64,000 bases of DNA from Phoronis australis (Eukaryota; Phoronida; Phoronidae). The DNA is taken from positions 233,425 to 297,424 of the forward strand of contig NMRA01000078.1 of assembly GCA_002633005.1 (NCBI GenBank). The letters run 5' to 3'. The position numbers were made by a program, and so were the translations under genes. The notes below the pieces were generated by a model. The model saw nothing but the letters and a program-made list of their open reading frames with translations, had not been told where the DNA came from and made no database searches. Shown in pieces: positions 60,980 through 64,000 of the stretch; within the stretch, counting starts at the first letter, position 1, and every line of letters starts with the position of its first letter.

Positions 60980-63900
60980 GTAAGTCAACAAATTGTATGG
61001 ACTTGAAATCTTAATCCTACGGACTTAGTCTCATTTTTCTGTTCTACTTAATTCCTCGGTCTCGTACGACGCTCATCCAATCAGGTTGTGGCAGATAAAT
61101 GGGTCATATCAACCTACAGTTGGGCTATTGTCTGGGGAATGTTGAGATTGTTGTACGTCCGGGCGTCAGCGTCAAAAATCTGCCATTGCTGCAATTGATA
61201 GGATAAAATATTGCCTGATCACGTTAATCATTTGAAGAAAACTCCATCTGTGGGATTGGCCGAGCTTCGCTTGGTATGTGACCACTCATAAGGATGTAAT
61301 CTGGTGCTTTTATGAAAACATGATCAAACAGACAAGAAAATAATACGAGTTTTCTCTTGCGTAGGACCTAACAGTCTTCAAATACTAAGTTATATTTTGT
61401 ATTCACCTTGACCTAAATCATAATATACAATAAAATCTCACCGATTTAGGACACAACATGGCGGACAAGTGAAATTTTTTTTCACAAGTGATTAGTAACA
61501 TAGTAGTACTTTGCGATTCTTTACTTAAACTACGATCAGACAACATTTGGATAAATTTTGGGAACTCACAACAATGTAAGATACCATTGAAAAATGGAAA
61601 AAGACAATTTTGGCAAGACAAGTTTTTCGAAATAACCACGCCACACTAAAATTCACTATCCTGCCAGGCGGTGATCAGGCCTTTGGTGGAAAGGCGTTCA
61701 GTGCCATCTACAGATCCCATGTAACGCGGACGGGAGGTTTTTAATTTGCTGGCATGAAAAGTGTTTTAACACCTTTCCTGCTATCATGATGCCAGCAAAT
61801 TTTCTCTGATGTGCACTGGGATGTACAGAATGATGCGTTACGTAAATAGGCAAACCTCTTGAAATATGCATGGATGAAGGGCATCATGTCTCATGTGTTT
61901 CCCACCGTGAAAAAGAATCCGCGGCTGCATAATCAGTGGCGCGGGAGAATTCAAATCGTAGCCGATGCTAAAAAGCTAAAAGAAATAAGTGAACTTGGCC
62001 TAATTAAATAATGGGAGAGTTGACTATGTGATTTATTTCTCTGTTTTTAAATGAACGAACCACTATGTGTCAGTGAATTTCTGTCCACCAGGTCTGAGCT
62101 GGGGTCAAGTGTAAGACCGTCTCAGTCTCATTACTCTAGAGAGGGTAATATGATGATAAGTAGAACAGAAAATATCATAACTTTCTCGCAGTTGGGATTC
62201 AAGCTCTAGTTAAGACAGTTTATGTCAATCCCTGATGCGCTGTTAACACTTCAGAAGTTGATACAGAGCAGTTGCCATGGTAATACTATATGTGTAAACA
62301 GAAGTTGACATGACTGAATATGTCAGTGCCGTGTCAATATTATCGCCATCTTTTGGGTCTTACACAAAATTATCTTGTTCCGCGTTAACTATATGTCTTA
62401 GTATGAAAGTGAGGCTTAAGTGTACGTGCGGATGATTATTTTCCCGCTATATCTATGACTTCCTGTCGTTGCCTTTTACGAGACTTTTAGTTCAACCATT
62501 GCCTGGTACGGTACTTGTTTTTCTGTCTCAAAATATGCAAAATCTCTATCTCAACCTCAGCTAAAACTCACCATTTGTAATCTGTGAGCATGCGCATTTC
62601 ACTTTCCTAACGAAAATGTTTGCCTTGCCACTTTTCAAGGCTTGTAATTTTTCTCTTTTAAGAGAGTTTCCTCTGTTTCGCTTTCAATTTCCTCGTATTT
62701 GATTTCCAGTTACCTCTTTTTTGTCTCTTTTTTCATCATTATTTTGACTTTATCCATGCAAAAATGTGTATTTCAGTTAAATTTTACAACGCAAAAAAAT
62801 CTATCTATTTGTGGAACGACACGTCCCTGGAAATTTCCTCTCTTTTGTCATTGGTCAAATTCCAAGCCGTGACTGTTTCTGTGTCCTGTGAGTAAATGGC
62901 TGCTCGGCATGGCTAACCTTGAACTGTATCAATTTGTGCAATGTCACAATTAACAGGGCTTGAGGTAGTACGTCTAAAGTCAGGTGTGGGTGGTCAACAG
63001 GTGTTTTTCATTGTTGAGCCAGCGTTGGTTCAGTCAAGCTTCCCTTGGTTATAATTATATCTTTTATAGTGTTTTCATGTCCTTCACTGAACTTGACTCA
63101 CTGGCAGTCCTGACCTAGTGTCAGACTGTTACATAGTAAGCTTACAAAAATTGTTATTTATTCCCAAAGATTTTATTGATTTTTTGACACTTAGGTATCG
63201 CTAGGGATTGTTCGCTTGCTACCCATAAATACACTTACTAATAAGTAATAAGAGTGAATTGTACAAGGTTTTTCTGTCCATCGAAGTGAACCGTAGGTCT
63301 CAAATTTATTGTCCATTGTGGTAATGTACAATTTTCCACTATTTCTCACCAATTTGCTTTGTTCGCCAATAATTGTGTGATTGGTTTAACCCCAAGACTG
63401 AGTTTCACAGTTTTGCCTGAAAGCTAGAATCAGGCATCAGGTGGTGGTGGATAAAAATAATAATGGTCCTGACTCATTTCATGTGGCATCAGGTAACTTT
63501 TTGAAAATAAAGACCTCTAAAATATCTCATCATTGCGCCAAAAAACGCAGAACTGAAACAAGCATGCTATTTTTGACTTAAATAAAGTACACGCTATGCC
63601 GTTCAAATGTTGGTAACGAAAGAACTTAAAAGTTCAACAACATTGTTCGACCATTTGTTGTGTTCTCAGACACTTAATTTATCTTTCTCTGACCAATGTC
63701 CTGAGGGTGATAATAATAACCCATATATCACTGTTTTGCCGTACTTTGAAATTGAAGCTTCATCATACAGGTACAGTTAAACCAGCAAAATAGGTTGAGC
63801 TTGTGCCAATATTTAAAACTTTTTTGTCTACAAATTGAATAGAGCTTGCTGAAATTTAAATAAATGTTTTTAAAACCGATAAAATTTTGAGGTATGTATG

Positions 63901-64000
63901 TCGAGTGTTCCCAACAAATTTTGGGACCGCTGTAAAGTGCGAAGTTCACTTGAGCATTCCCATTTGCTTTGAACAGACATCGGGTTATTGCTAGGTGACG
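60980..64000. other. First intron of the TBC1D30-like gene, open to the right edge
   Basis: It contains the repeat copy at 61430-61640. I looked for a second exon of the TBC family and saw none. The rest is AT-rich sequence with no supported feature. Confidence 0.5.
61430..61640. repeat. Dispersed ACAAGTGRAATT-family repeat
   Basis: Begins aaaatctcaccgatttagga and acacaacatggcggacaagt, matching 9208-9260, and later cagacaacatttggataaat. Confidence 0.62.

Overview
This window is metazoan nuclear DNA. Its genes have many small exons with GT/AG introns, and the introns and gaps are full of short dispersed repeats, inverted-repeat elements and satellites. The gene families (WNT2, MOXD1, a Shaker-type potassium channel, ANKRD16) are bilaterian. 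Compact introns and the repeat style suggest a marine invertebrate, possibly a non-vertebrate deuterostome or a lophotrochozoan. I cannot fix the species from the sequence. Isolated n characters inside G or C runs suggest gaps in homopolymers.

Layout. (1) About 0-11.4 kb, minus strand: an unrecognised polar, probably intracellular protein, with six or seven exons that all join in phase. Its last visible exon (611-719) runs into a 56-bp tandem array that re-copies the exon end together with its splice donor about ten times. (2) 13.8-23.3 kb, plus strand: a complete 11-exon MOXD1/dopamine beta-hydroxylase-like gene (DOMON plus copper type II monooxygenase, about 712 residues). Three of the six copper ligands are replaced: one CuH His is Asn, and the CuM His-X-His is Arg-Val-Arg. 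A polar insert of about 100 residues sits just before the lost His-X-His. It therefore looks like a pseudoenzyme in an otherwise intact reading frame. (3) 26.2-37.1 kb, plus: a complete five-exon Wnt2 gene (355 residues) with all 24 Wnt cysteines plus one extra. (4) 44.9-46.5 kb, plus: an intronless Shaker/Kv1-like potassium channel (535 residues) in which the S6 Pro-Val-Pro is Leu-Val-Pro. (5) 46.7-48.3 kb: a tandem repeat with eleven CTCF-like motifs about 150 bp apart, broken by one near-perfect 77-bp palindrome. (6) 50.1-54.9 kb, minus: a complete six-exon ANKRD16 gene (338 residues). (7) 60.6-61.0 kb, plus: the first coding exon of a gene resembling the N-terminus of TBC1D30; the rest lies beyond the window.

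Nothing suggests that these genes act in one pathway. They look like ordinary neighbours in an invertebrate genome. At least eight families of short dispersed repeats occur in the introns and gaps, several with terminal inverted repeats typical of MITE or foldback elements. I found no rRNA, convincing tRNA, CRISPR or intact transposase. The strongest candidates for something undescribed are the copper-site-deficient MOXD1-like protein, the reiterated splice donor array, and the CTCF-like motif array.
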